Part shown: positions 50,355 to 62,639 of the stretch, piece by piece | Numbering within the stretch: the stretch's first letter is position 1 | How the letters are laid out: each line of letters begins with the position of its first letter | NCBI GenBank assembly: GCA_036850595.1 | Contig: CM072158.1 | Span: 7,951,422 to 8,015,421 of the forward strand | DNA length: 64,000 nt | Direction of reading: 5' to 3' | Origin: Rhyacichthys aspro | Taxonomy: Eukaryota > Chordata > Actinopteri > Gobiiformes > Rhyacichthyidae | Position numbers and translations under genes: made by a program | Notes under the pieces: generated by a model | The model's database searches: none | What the model saw: the letters and a program-made list of their open reading frames with translations, nothing else | Told to the model about the DNA's origin: nothing

Positions 50355-50490
50355 CTGATGTGAGACTGGTCGTGGTAGCAGCACTCAAGAACTGTTCCCT
50401 GGTATCTGCTCAAAGTATCTTGGTTTGGTCTTGGTCCTGGTCTCAGTACTAAAAAGTCTTGGTCGTATTTTGGTCTCTCTACATGTGAGT
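50355..50490. repeat. Dispersed repeat of the CTTGGTCTCGG type, copy 3
   Basis: Contains TCTTGGTTTGGTCTTGGTCC, GGTCTCAGTAC and AAGTCTTGGTCG, clearly related in wording to the blocks near 28.7 and 37 kb. Confidence 0.45.
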
Positions 50491-51286
50491 TGGTTTCTGT
50501 TGGCTTTACTTTTACACTTGCCTTCTCTCTTAACGAAATGGAGGATATTATAATAACACTATTACTGGCAAAGTGAAAACGTTAATGCAATTTTAAACTA
50601 AATCCAGCTTTTAAGGCATCCTTGTTTATATGTGTTTGTTTTTGTCCTGTCAGTCCGTTAAGAGCTGTTTCTCAGGGTTTTCCTCTTGTCTCTTCCCTGT
50701 TTACTCCGTTTACCTCCGGACAGCACTTAACGTTTACTGCAGCGCTAAACCTTTCACACTGGCCTCTTACATTTACTCAAGCTGCTCCACTGAGCGAGCG
50801 AGCAAATAAGAGAAATTGTCTATTTGTGACGATGCACTGCTCGGCGGAGCCTCTTGTTTGGGGTCAGGCGGTTAAGGGGGCCTGTCCGCCAGCCTTAATT
50901 TATGACCTTCTCTTTTGAAAACATTGGGGAGTTGTGTGTTGTGAGGCTGTGGCACCACTTTTTGGTGTTACAGCTGTTTTTACTGTCACGGCCATAAAGC
51001 TCCCCTGGGAAGGGAGAGACAAGAAGAAGAAGGAGAAAGACATGAGAACAATGGCTTGTCATGTTTCGTGACAAAAGGAAGATAATAGAAGAGAAGAGGT
51101 CTATCTAAGGGTGGAGGCTTGAAGATAAGCTCGAAGAACAATCCTCCTGTGTATCTATGCCAAAAGGGATAATGCTGATAAGGATGGATCTATGTTTCCT
51201 AGGTCAAATTCAAGAACAAGGAAGAATAGTTTAAGGTTGATTTTCACAATTTTTCAACATATGTCAGAGTTGTGGTTAACTGGAGC

Positions 51287-51330
51287 AAAAAAACAAACAA
51301 ACAAAAAACAAACAAACAAACAAAAAAACC
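51287..51330 (+). repeat. (AAAC)n microsatellite
   Basis: Imperfect tandem AAAC/AAACA units over about 44 bp. Confidence 0.85.
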
Positions 51331-52158
51331 ACAAACCACAAACAACTCACTTCAGTAATAATTTAAATTTATACTCTTAATCAAATATAAATAAGAATTT
51401 GTTGAATTTCACTAAATAACTTCTAAACATCTGCTTTAGAAAATCATGAAGGCTACTGCTTGTAAAGGAAATAGTATTTTTCAACAATTTACAGGCATTT
51501 TATCTCAAACTAAGCACTTTTCAAACCTGTGAAAAGTCACACTTTTACTATTTTATCTTTTAACCATAATATATTAGGCCTTGAACTACTTGAAATACTT
51601 AGGTTTAGCGTCATTTTCATGGCTCATGGAGAGGAAATGAACACTAACCCCTCTTTCATAGGACAGAGTAACTCATGTAACTCTGACTTGGCATGGTACC
51701 ACTTCATGTAAATATGCATCTCAGTGTCTGCACATATTAGAATATTTATAAACGATATATATACAATACGTTTCGATACTTAACATTTGAGTTTGCTGCA
51801 GTACAGACCTTCATTTTGTAGCTGAAAATCTGGAAAAGTTGTGCAGTGTTGCTCTAAGGATTACAAGCACCCTCACTGTGTTGAAAACAGCTTTGGATAG
51901 TTTTTTTGTGCTTTATCTCAGTGTTGTTGCCTGTCTGTATCTGGTCACCTTGGCCTAGATCCTTTTCATTCGCTGCTGTATTCATGTGTGAGAGCCATTA
52001 TCTGTCACAGTGGCTACTCTGTCTTCATTATCAAAAGGAGAAATGGGATGGTTTTCCTCAAAGCTTTTTTATAACACCAAAACCACCTTATTAAAAAGGA
52101 AAAAACATGATTATCTCGCGAAAGATGAGGGAGCCATTTTGAGTTTCAAAAAATATCT

Positions 52159-52164
52159 TTTATT
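52159..52164 (-). terminator. Polyadenylation signal of efna1
   Basis: AATAAA on the minus strand, about 1.24 kb past the efna1 stop. The 3' UTR between 53399 and here contains a poly-A run (the plus-strand T tract at 52634-52650). Confidence 0.5.
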
Positions 52165-52633
52165 TCACATGAAAATTTCACATTTAGCATATTTCTCAAA
52201 CAGGTTTTATATAATCTTATGTAGGCTATGTACATAATATACACTTCTTATAATTACACATGTACAAAATAAGTAACAATGATTCAGGTAAAAAAAGACA
52301 AAAAAAAAAAAGACTGACTTTAACGATAGTCATACACTGTTGTGCTTTGTCGATCAAGCCAGTCGTCAGTGTGAGTGTGCGCTTGGCAACTCAGGCTGAA
52401 GCCGCGTCGAATGTAGAGTGAACTTCCAAATCTAGTCTAAAAAGTCCGAATTTGCTTGTGTTTGTTAAAAATGGGGTAGAGGAGCACCATAACACACGGG
52501 GTGGCTCCTGTAGAAATTTACTTTTGGACATTTTATGCAAAACAGTGGCAAAATCCGATAAACAGAGAAGTCCCGCTTCCCTGATACACACACTCAACAT
52601 GTCAGTGTTTGCTTTTGGCAGCAAAACGTACTC

Positions 52634-52650
52634 TTTTTTTTTTTTTTTTT
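52634..52650 (+). repeat. Poly-T tract within the efna1 3' UTR
   Basis: About 17 consecutive T on the plus strand, read as poly-A in the efna1 transcript. Confidence 0.75.
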
Positions 52651-53399
52651 CAAACGCTCATTCTTTCTCAAGCTCTCACCACAACACACATATTTTTCCT
52701 TTCACACATAAAAGGAAAAAAAAACTCCCTATTTCCAACAAGTAAACATTTTGAGAGAACTTGGTATATACAGTAAAACTTCTCAGCTGCAAACATCATA
52801 AATTATCTTCACAGAATGTACACGTAACGCCGTGTGTTACACAGCGTCTGACGTCAGTGTGTGCTTGTCTGTCACAATGTGGAGTGCTACAGTGTTTAAG
52901 CACATGGTCATAAAGGTAAGGTTGCTATGACAACAGCCCCTGTGTCCCGCCGATGCTACATTTAGAAAAAGTAATCACTAGGGACGTCAGTGTCACTCAA
53001 TACCATTACAAGAACAATACAACAGAGAGTACACAATACACAAGGGTGGAATAGTGTACAAGTTCAGACGACTGGTCTTTGGCTCAAACAGACTGATCCA
53101 AACCAGAGTTGGTGTTGATTGTTCTTCGGATGTACTCAAGAGTGATCCCCAAAGTGAGCTTCCAAGAAAATACTGTCACTTTTGGAGACAGAAGACAGAA
53201 CTTTGTCTTCAATTCTCCACAAGTTTAGTACAAGCGAGTTCATCCGTACATTACAAGCTTCAACTGTCTGTCCCTGTGGCCAGCACCGGGCACGGAAAAA
53301 CCGTCTCTTTTTCTTTTTGAGTCAGTGGTTTCATCCCTACGGACTGTCTTCATTGTAGTCCCTGAAAGTGTCTTTAAACAGCAGTCCTTTTGTCTGCGC

Positions 53400-55104
53400 T
53401 CAGTGTAATAAGAGGAATAATGAGAACGGGACTAGCAACGAGAGGATTGAGAGCGACGTTGTTGTCACCGCAGAGTTTGTCCGTACGCTCTTCTGGACCT
53501 CAGGCAGGATTACCACCGGGTCATCTGCTTAAGAAACAAAGAGAAAACAAATAAGTCTCACATGTTGCAACACAACTTTTGACTTTAATACTTTGTGTTT
53601 GTCAGTATAAGTAACACTACATGACATTTTCCTGCTTTATAATGGTCAAGTCTTGTGGCTTCACATTAGTAAAGATTTGATGAAATTAAAGTTGGTTGCA
53701 AACAATCACAATTTTCCCTTGAAGAGTTTTTGAATGATTTATGATCTGTTTATCACCTATGAATATCTAATTTAGCCATACACTATTTAAGCTTTAAGGA
53801 CTTATTGTAAAATGGCAGCAGAAAACACATTAGTTGCATGTGTTACACCCTAAATACAACCCTGAATGGACCAGGATAGTTTTACAGTCGGGGATAATTA
53901 TAAAGGACTCAGAGTTAGCCAACATACCTGCAGGCAGTCTGTTGGACGGGTTGTGAACTCCACCCCCTGCCCCGACTGCAGTCCCGCCTGGGCCCGCTTT
54001 GGCCACTCTGGCCTCTTTAGAGCCTGGAGAAACCAAAGCAGACATGTTACTCTACTTAACCTGAGCATTAGTGTAAGAGGCCAGTATTAGGTCATTGTTG
54101 TGGGACACTCACCGTCAGCTGCTACTACGTCCACCCTGAGCCTCAGGCAGTCCTGCCCGTGGTGATGCAAAGGTTTGGCTGCAGAGAAGAACAACACAGG
54201 CGTTAACAACCTAACTAATGCACTTATCCTCCGTAGGCCCCTTAATCCACCTTCATGCTCATGCACCCACACACAAACACTTGGCAACGGACAGACGCTG
54301 GGACAAAGCTTCAGGAGGCCATCTGTGACCAGGCGAAGTGTGTCTTGTCCTGCCGTTTGTCTAATTACAGCTTCGGTCATGGGACAGCACTGCTCACTTT
54401 TTGTGGTTACGTTCTGGCAGTGGAAGTGCCAGAACATTTGGCAATCGAAGAAGCTTCAAGTATATTAGCTTTAAAACAAGCCAACAAGCCCGATCATGTC
54501 ACAGTTAGTAGCCAAACAAATCAGAGGCATACAACTTTGCTCTAATTACAGGGCTGTTACGGTCATGAAACTCTAGCTGACTATTCACTGTCATACAAAT
54601 GATTGCTATTAACAATATAATACCCCTTTCTTATTCTTGGCATAAGCCCGTTTGATTCGGTCTGAGAAATTGCCACATTCAATTACATGGCCTTTTCCTT
54701 TTGTGAAACCCAAATGTACCCACAGCAGTGCTATGATGCCCAATGACGCCAATAAAGACACAAAAAAAACCCTCCATAAAACCCTTCATAAACTCAACTG
54801 ACACTTACAGATATAATAGTAGCTTTCTCCTTGACGAAACTCCTTTCCGAGAGTAAATGGAGTAAAACGCTGGAACTTCTCCGAGAACTTCTCCGGTGCG
54901 TGAGGAGCAAATGGATGGCCGCACTCCCAACGCATCTGGTCGTACGACTGGGGCTTGCAGGTTTCGTAGTCCTCACGTTCGACCATGTAGAGCACGTATC
55001 TCTCAGCATCCAGCTGCGGCACCTCGCCCTCGGGATAGTGGGGGCACACAATGTCAAGGTAGTCGTTCAGCTTCACCTCCACAGCGTAGTCGTCCCATAA
55101 AAAC
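53400..55104 (-). CDS. efna1: Ephrin-A1, exons 2-5 (5' partial)
   Basis: GPI-anchored ligand of EphA receptor kinases, acting in contact-dependent guidance, angiogenesis and tissue boundaries. Exons on minus: 55104-54809, 54178-54113, 54023-53928 and 53524-53400, all GT-AG with consistent phases. The receptor-binding domain has its conserved cysteines (VCPHY, ETCKPQ, RWECGHP, DCLRLRV) and the Eph-contacting loop FQRFTPFTLGKEF. FTPFTLGKEF and the KPLHHH-type segment fit ephrin-A1 better than A3 or A4. The tail has a Gly/Ala-rich stalk, then TNSAVTTTS and a hydrophobic end (SLLVPFSLFLLLH), the expected GPI signal. The signal peptide and first cysteine-free segment (exon 1) are missing: the frame enters exon 2 at phase 1 after TTTATAG. 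Neighbouring dpm3 matches human synteny. Confidence 0.93.
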
Positions 55105-56660
55105 CTATAAAGAGAGGACAATGAATGATTAATCAATGATCAGAGAGAGTCACAGCACTACTAGGTGATAACCCACTTTGCTAGGCCATTAACTCATGCA
55201 CTTTAATGGGTATCCAAAGTTTATACAGTGATGTAGTGATCTCAAAGTTGGCTGGATGACCATGTTGGTGGAAACTCAAAATCTCAGATCAATAAGGTGG
55301 CTGTTAACTGGCCATATTCAGACCCAGGAAAGAGAAAGTCACCAGTAGAGGGATCATTTCATATCCTGGTTAATACTGGTTATGCACATAGCAAGAGACA
55401 GATAACTGTGGTTATAGCAGCTGAGTGGTAACAAGTATTAGCCTCAAAAGCTGTGATTATATATTGATCGGCTACATGCCAGCGTACAACGGGGAAATCA
55501 GGAAGCAGAGAGGCCTAGTCAAGGTGTGAATTTGTAGGAAAATGCGGAGAGCGATTTGCAGAGAACACACATATAAATATGGATGAAACTGAAGACCAGC
55601 ATAGCTTCCATACGCTGTGTTTTTGAGAGCTAGTACCGTGAGCATCGATCCTGCACACACCCCTCAGGAACGGAGTGATGTTTACAGAGAAACATTAGCA
55701 GTCCGTAAGCCAGTCAAGACACATGGATGAGTATCGACATGTGCAAAGCTACACACACTGGACGGGGAGTGCATAGTAAATACACTTGAGCGACACACAC
55801 CTGAGTTTACTTAAGAGAAGGGGTAAAAATAGTGGCAGCATATGTTCAAAGCCACTCATTAGGGTCAAGAGGGAGACAGACAGACGTACAGCACAAGTCT
55901 GGTGACGGCCTGTAACTGTCTCCCTCTCATTACAAATACAGAAGGGCAGCAGAGACAGTCAGGCTGGCTGCCTCCCCTCTGGTCCTCCCTGCATCCCACC
56001 CTTCACTCCTCCAGCCGCTCCACCCTCTTTACGATAGGCTTTAAGTAAACTAAGCTGTTTTCTTCCTTCTTTTCGACCTAGGTCACAGAAAAGCCTCTGT
56101 TTAAACCTCTGCTCAAACACTGTACTGGCACCAGTCTTGCCTTTGGAGTTGCAACATGCACGGGCACAGCACACACTGGCTTTCCACTTGAGTTTTATCA
56201 CATCTCAAGGCTTTTTCCACATTAACACAAGGGTCAAACTGACTCCAGAGTCTACACGAAATGAAACTGGCCCATTGTCCTCATTAAATGCAGCATGTAT
56301 GATCTGGTGCCAGGCATTTAACCTGTTTAATCTCTGAAATAGTTATGCAGACAATTACAATAACCATCTATCTGTTTATAAACTGAGCCTCCCATGATCC
56401 TCTCCTTCCTCCTGGCTCCTCTTTCAGATATATTGGTTTATCTCCAGGGAATAGCCACTAAAGGTATTTTGCTTTGTCCCCTTCCCCCTGACTGAGTGAC
56501 TGCTTCAGGGGGGGCTTTCAGCTAATGCTTTCTTCTCAGCCAAAGCCATCTATCAGCAGCTTGGAGCAGTAGCATGCCGCCAGCAAAGATACACTTCCCA
56601 GTAATTCTCATCTATCAACAACCTAAAGCAGTAGCTACCTACCATTCACACCCAGCTAAA

Positions 56661-56677
56661 CCACACACACACACACC
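56661..56677 (+). repeat. Short (CA)n microsatellite
   Basis: CCACACACACACACACC, about eight dinucleotide units. Confidence 0.75.
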
Positions 56678-58634
56678 TCCAGTACTGTTTCCCCAACGAT
56701 GCCTATCAGTTTACCGACTCCTACTGTCCTCAGTCGCCAGGGGTCCGACAGAGAGGATCGCATTTGACAGACCTAAATATTTTCACAACACACAGAGAGA
56801 GAATGTGGGTGTAATATAAGGTTTTGTTGTTTTTGGAATTAATATGGATCATTGGGAAGCCAAAAGAGCAAGAAGTCACACTGTAGTAAATTTACATATA
56901 TCTGACGAGGCTAAATATGAGTCAAGCAGGAGGTTAACAAAAATGTCTTTGTCTGCTTCTCAGGCTTTGTCCGCGTTAGTGTTATTTTAAAAGAGCATTT
57001 CGAAGTGAGTGCTTTCTAATGGCACCAAAATCTGTATCACACCATTTCAAAGATGCTGTATTTCAGATTATTTCAGCAAAATGTATCAAAGAAAGCAGGA
57101 GGCAGTCACACAAAGAACTGAATTATCAACACTATTACACATAACTCTTTGGTGTTGACAGTGTTTCACAAAATCTCTGTTATAGCTTCGAATCATGAGA
57201 TAATCAAACAAAAAGTAAAATCACTGTACAATTTAATTATTTGATACTCATAGTGATATATATTTACATCATCCTGCCATATTTTTGCAGTATTTATGTT
57301 GAAGTCCTGTTAAAGCCATGGCTAAACCCTGCACAACCAACCATTTCTCTCCATAGATACTGAATTATAGTTGTGCTCACGAATTGACAAAAGCCAGACT
57401 TGAGTTAGGTGATTGTGAGCCCACTTTAATCACATCCACATATCTCGAGGAGTTTTCCACGGCCTTTGGGGGGGGGTTTGACACACTTCAAGCCTCCACA
57501 AAACCGGCCACTGAGGGCATTTGTTTCATTTCAGAGGTATGTTCTCGTAAAACGCCAGCATGTAACAAGTAGCATTTGGGGGTGTTAGTGTGACAAGGTC
57601 CATATGTGTGATTAACGATCAAAGTGTCCAGGCGCGGGCCCCCGTCGCTCGTTAGCCTCTGTTGTTGTTTGTAACCAGAGGTCTCCCTTAGTACCCCGTA
57701 ATAACAGGACAGACTCTGCGGCAACAAAATCCAACAAGATCCTGACTCTTACCCCCTCCTTCTTCATCCATTTACCCCCTTTCTGCCCGGCTGCATTCCC
57801 TCAATACTGATGATTAGATTATGCCGCCATTACAACGCCAGCACGGGCCTGTTCGAACACAAGCACCTTTTTACCAAACTTGTGAAACTTCCAACTTACT
57901 GTGCTGATAATAGTCTGCTCCGTCCAACTTTTCAGAGGGAGCGGGAGAGGGCAATAATTATCATTTTGCCACGGTCCAAGCAGCTTAGTGCTTATCTGGA
58001 GTTTGCCTGCCACGCTCTGTTTACCAGATTGGCGCTAAAGTGTTTTTTCCCCCTGCCACTTTCAATTGCATTCGAATCGATAAAACCATTGAGCAAGCAG
58101 TGTTGTCTGCTTTTGCCTGACAGAGTTATCATCCCCCGCAAATACAAAAAACACACACAAAGTTCCCCGCAACCCGCCAATCCCTGCCGTAGCCTGATTA
58201 CAAACTGGTCATAGTATGGTCCCAATGTGTTCATCAAAAGAGGGTCGAAGGGGGGCGCAATTAAAACACAAAAAAGGGTATTAAAGTTGCCCTGGAGGGG
58301 GGTAATTATGCCCCTGAGCTCCTCCACTTCCCAGCCCCTTTAGCTGGAAGAGAAAGGAGGGGGCAGAGAGCATGAATAGGTGTGGGCAAGAAAGGGGGGG
58401 TCAAAGGGCTTGAGCTGGGAATGGCTTTTGAAGTTTGTCTCAGTAAAAGTTTCTATGCGAGTGCTACAGTTGCTTCATCAATGCCAGTTTCATACAGTGA
58501 CTCTATTCAAAAACGGGCTGATGGTATGGCTCACTTAGCCGGGCTGAATACACACTCAGGAGGCACGGCTAGCCTCTTTTATTAAATTGTTTTAATTATC
58601 CCGCTGCCTTTTGTTCCCCTCTAACGCCTCTGCA

Positions 58635-58688
58635 TTGAAACGCTCCACATCATCAGCTTAATTAACTGATCGCGCTAAAGCGTTTCAA
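58635..58688. repeat. Nested inverted repeat centred on TTAATTAA
   Basis: Perfect 10-bp arms TTGAAACGCT (58635-58644) and AGCGTTTCAA (58679-58688) are centred on the palindrome TTAATTAA (58658-58665). Inner arms ATCAG/CTGAT (58652-58656 and 58666-58670) are offset by one base. Confidence 0.6.
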
Positions 58689-61600
58689 AGACAGTGCGTG
58701 CCCCGGTGCAGAAAGGTTTAGCAAACAAAGTCAAATCATGCCACCTTCACTTTACTAGACAAAATCCTCTTTCTGCGAATCTTCCCCACTGGGTGTCTCT
58801 TGTTATTTTCTTCCAGACGGTTTCCTTTTCTGTGTCAATAAGCTGTCTCCATTTATCTGCTTTGTTTATCCGAGGATTCTCTCTTTTAATGATAGTGACG
58901 CCTGGGCCTTCAGCAGAAACAACACCAGAGAAGAGGTTGTATGGTCTAATTAGGAGACACTGGGCAGATATGCAGGAGGAATAAATACACATGCACCTAT
59001 ATTAGCGAAATACTTTGGGTCGGCTCATTATATGAAATTATCAGTGCATATTGTGAAAGTTTTCTCAAATAATATGTGCCAAGAATTCACACTTTGCATT
59101 TCTTTACAATTGTTCAGTTAGACGAGCAAAGTTACTTATCATTGTATTAAGCGTGCGTTTCTAATATCATTCAGCACTAGTCTAAATATACATGAGTGTT
59201 GTATATGTAGACCTTTCGGGAATCTGGGAGTTTGGGTCATGATAGCCTATGATAAAAAGCAGTGAAGATAGCAAAAAGGCCATGTCAAGTGGTCAAATAC
59301 GTGCGTGCTGAAAAACAGACCACAGGCCACTCGTCCTCCGATCCTAAAGCAGGAATTCCTGATTTATTAGAGCCTCTTCAGGAGCCAGAGTCTAATCTCT
59401 CTTCTTTAATCTTTCTGGCCAGCATTTTGCTTTCTTCTCCACCTTTAGCCCCTTCTTTCATCCATCCATCACCCTCTCATCTCTGCACTCTATCGCGCGG
59501 AGGAATGCCGGACCCTGCGAGGGGAAGGGGCCGCGTCGTGGATCAAAGGTCGGGCCGATCGCCAAGTCAGCACTGGAGGGTTTTATACGAGCCAATGTGC
59601 TCCGAGTCAGCAAGAAGTGGTCTTGTGCGAAGTAGGGCTGAAGACACACGGCTCAACAATCAATTCAAATCTCATTTAAACATGCAATAGGTAACACTTG
59701 AAACCAAATTACGTGTATTAATCACTTTTTAATTTCCTTATGTAAGCAGTTTGTAAGTTTTAAAAATGAGACAAAGCCCTGGTTCAATAGTTCCACTGTA
59801 GACAACTCTGGATAAGTTTCTCAGTCAAAGTTCATGGTTGGATTTCAGCAAAAATCAAAAAGAGGTGCTTTTAGTTTGCAAAACTGCCCTACAGAAGGTC
59901 AAAAGAGACTAATATTTTTAGTTGTGAATATTGTGAAACATCTCAGAAGAGAACATCACCAAACACCAAAGACGTTGCTGTGCTACATGACTCAGCCCCA
60001 GGCATCTTCAGTTCAACTTTACCACAGCATATATTAAAACATATTTTTATTTATCTGAGAAAACAGGTATTCCCCGAGGAGCTGTACACATCACTGTTAT
60101 TTGTATATCAAAGTTTTGCTACAGACTGTGCTGATATTTTGAGGATACATGATAATACATGTTCTGGCTTAATACTTCCATCAGTTTTGATAAACAGCAT
60201 GATCACAGACATCTCTCGAACCCAGTGCTCTAAAACCCCAAAACAACAACAATAATGAATCACAAGCCCCTGAGCACAAGTTTATCATAAATAAACATGT
60301 TGTGTACCCCAGCATGTACTGTATCTGTTATGCTCCACTGACAGTGACTCCATTCTCCTTAACTAACGGACATTAACAATCACCGCTCCTTGGGCCCCAC
60401 ACTAACCACATAAACAGGGATATTTACCTTCCAGCTTGTACACATGCCAGTGGTGTGACCTAAAAGGTGACTGGCCTACAACATGGATGACTGAACCGGA
60501 ATGTGGGGACCACCTAATCGGCTCGTCCAAACCCGGATTACTGGCTGGAGCTCGGGTCCATTCATCAGCACCAGACCCAGCTTAGTTAAGGGGCTTAGAG
60601 TGGACAGCGAGGCCCAGAGCAGGGGCCGACGGCTGGGTACAGAGTGAGGGGGTGAGACGTGGCAGGGTGGGGCTGTTTGTGCCATTGTTCTCACATAGAA
60701 AGGGGTATTACTCCTTTAAACTGGACTTATGGAGTTCAAAAAGACTGGCTGTGTGTGTGGGAGAAAAGTGCAGAGGAGACAGTGAGAAGAGAAAAGACTC
60801 ATGGGAAGTGATTCTGGTAAAATGACTGAGTGTAAAAGTGCCATTAAAGACGTGGCATATGAGAAATGGTGAGTTAACTGAGACTGTTCAACGTCATGGC
60901 TCTGATTCTGTTTTATCTGTCCATCAAATCATCCATCTCTGTCAGCCCGCCCCTCCCACACGTTGTCCATCTTTTATCACTCAATAAGCAAACCAGATCC
61001 TCGTGTCAACGGACCCTCCCCCACATCGGACCCTCCGGACCAATCAGAGCATGTCGTCGTGGTATCCCAAGTATGTAACTTTCGGTCCCACCGTTTGCAA
61101 AGCCAAACACAATGCTCGCCGCAGGGTTGTCATAGAAACGTATATGACTCCTCCCACTCGACATCATATTCTGGTGGCCGTTCTTTTGCCTTTCTCCATC
61201 CATCTCAATCAGCTTTCCTCGTTCGTCATTCAACTTTTGTCTCTCTGCATCATTGGCCATTCTGTCAGCGTTCCTTCCCTTTGCCGCAACCAACACAACA
61301 ACAAAGTCCAGCAGAGAAGTAATTGGCTGCTACTATTGAACTAAGAAAGCTTTAGATAAATATATATGCTCTTTCCAACTGTCTTGCAGTCTCTCCCTGG
61401 AGCCATTTGTATCGTATAAGGGTCCAGAGCAGAAAGGTCACCGCTGACATCACATTTCTCATGAGGCAAATCATTGTACAGAAAATCGATCTGGTCGGAT
61501 TGATTTCTACCGGATAAAAACTTTTATGGTCAGTGTTTTTTCAATACAAACGCATTCTGGGTTTGCACCTTAATGAATCCTGAGAGGACGATGCATGCAG

Positions 61601-62639
61601 GAAATATGAAACACATGTTATAATGGCATGTCTTTCTTACAGATATCACACATCGGTAATAGTGCTACTCAACTCACTAGAGGGTAGTAGAGGGAAGTTA
61701 CACAATGGCCCCTATTTACACAACAACACAACGGTTCATTTGGAAGATAAAATCACAGTAAATTCGTCTTTATTTGATGTAAAAGTCACCATGGCTTGAC
61801 AAACAAGTCTGTGCAGCACTTTCCGTCTCCTCCACAGAAACACAATGCGTGGGCTCTACTCATAATCGTAGATCGAATACTTCACTGACTAAGGACTGCT
61901 TCCTCGGTGGTTTCTGTGTGGGCTTTAACAGCTTTAAAGTGAAGAGCAGGAGGAAGACGTAAGGGAAGTGTGCGCAGAGATAAGCATGGCTTGTCCTGAT
62001 CAATGGCGAATAGAGACAGACTGAGATTTTGACAGTAAAGCTGGTGTGTCATCCTCAATAGCTTTAACAGTTTCACAGCATTCACACAACAATTAATCAC
62101 AACTAACTCCTTATATTGTCTTAATCATCAATGTCGGAGTATGTACAGTTCTCAGGCCTGGGAAAGCTAATCAACTCCCAAGTCCATGTTTTATAGCAAT
62201 GCGTGAGTAAAGTGTGTGAGAACTGTATTGTTTATTGTGCAGACAGGACACGACGTTTTTCCCGGGAAAAGCCAGGAAGTAGCGGTAGTTCTTTGGGAAA
62301 CACACACACACATATCTATGGATACAGAGCAGACAGTGTACAGACTTTCCTAACACCACCAACACGCCTGCAGGGAAGTTCAAACCTTTGGCCTGATTCA
62401 CTATCTGGCACAGTCAATAAAACAAGCCCTTCTGTTACTGACACGCCAACAAATGGGAATATCTAAAAAAAAAAAAAAGAAATCGGGGTAAGGCTTTACT
62501 AGACAACCCCAGTGTAAAACAAGGAGATGTTCAACACATTCATTGAGCCTATAAAAGGCGATTATTATGTGTTTGACAATCTCTCTGAGAGCATTTTCCC
62601 TGCAGATTGAATTTACCAGACAGATTATGCAGCCAGATT

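Larger units (their letters stand above)
46288..52140. other. Interval between dpm3 and efna1, no recognised gene
   Basis: dpm3 3' UTR sequence followed by about 5 kb with no supported exon. SLC50A1, which lies between DPM3 and EFNA1 in human, was looked for and not recognised. Blocks near 47.36-47.48 kb and 50.78-50.89 kb are more complex than their flanks and could be conserved non-coding elements. Confidence 0.4.

Noticed and set aside
46288..52140. SLC50A1 expected between dpm3 and efna1 from human synteny
   Set aside because: No exon with MtN3/saliva-type sequence was recognised by eye; a translated search would be needed to exclude it.
57810..58214. 134-codon open frame in the efna1 intron
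   Set aside because: No start context, splice sites or known motif; its antisense strand has comparable open frames, as expected by chance.
59262..59690. 142-codon open frame
   Set aside because: Low-complexity Ser/Pro/Arg translation, no family resemblance and no exon signals.
61006..61296. Minus-strand open frame considered as efna1 exon 1
   Set aside because: Its translation is charged and lacks a signal peptide or the FWNSSN-type start of mature ephrin-A.
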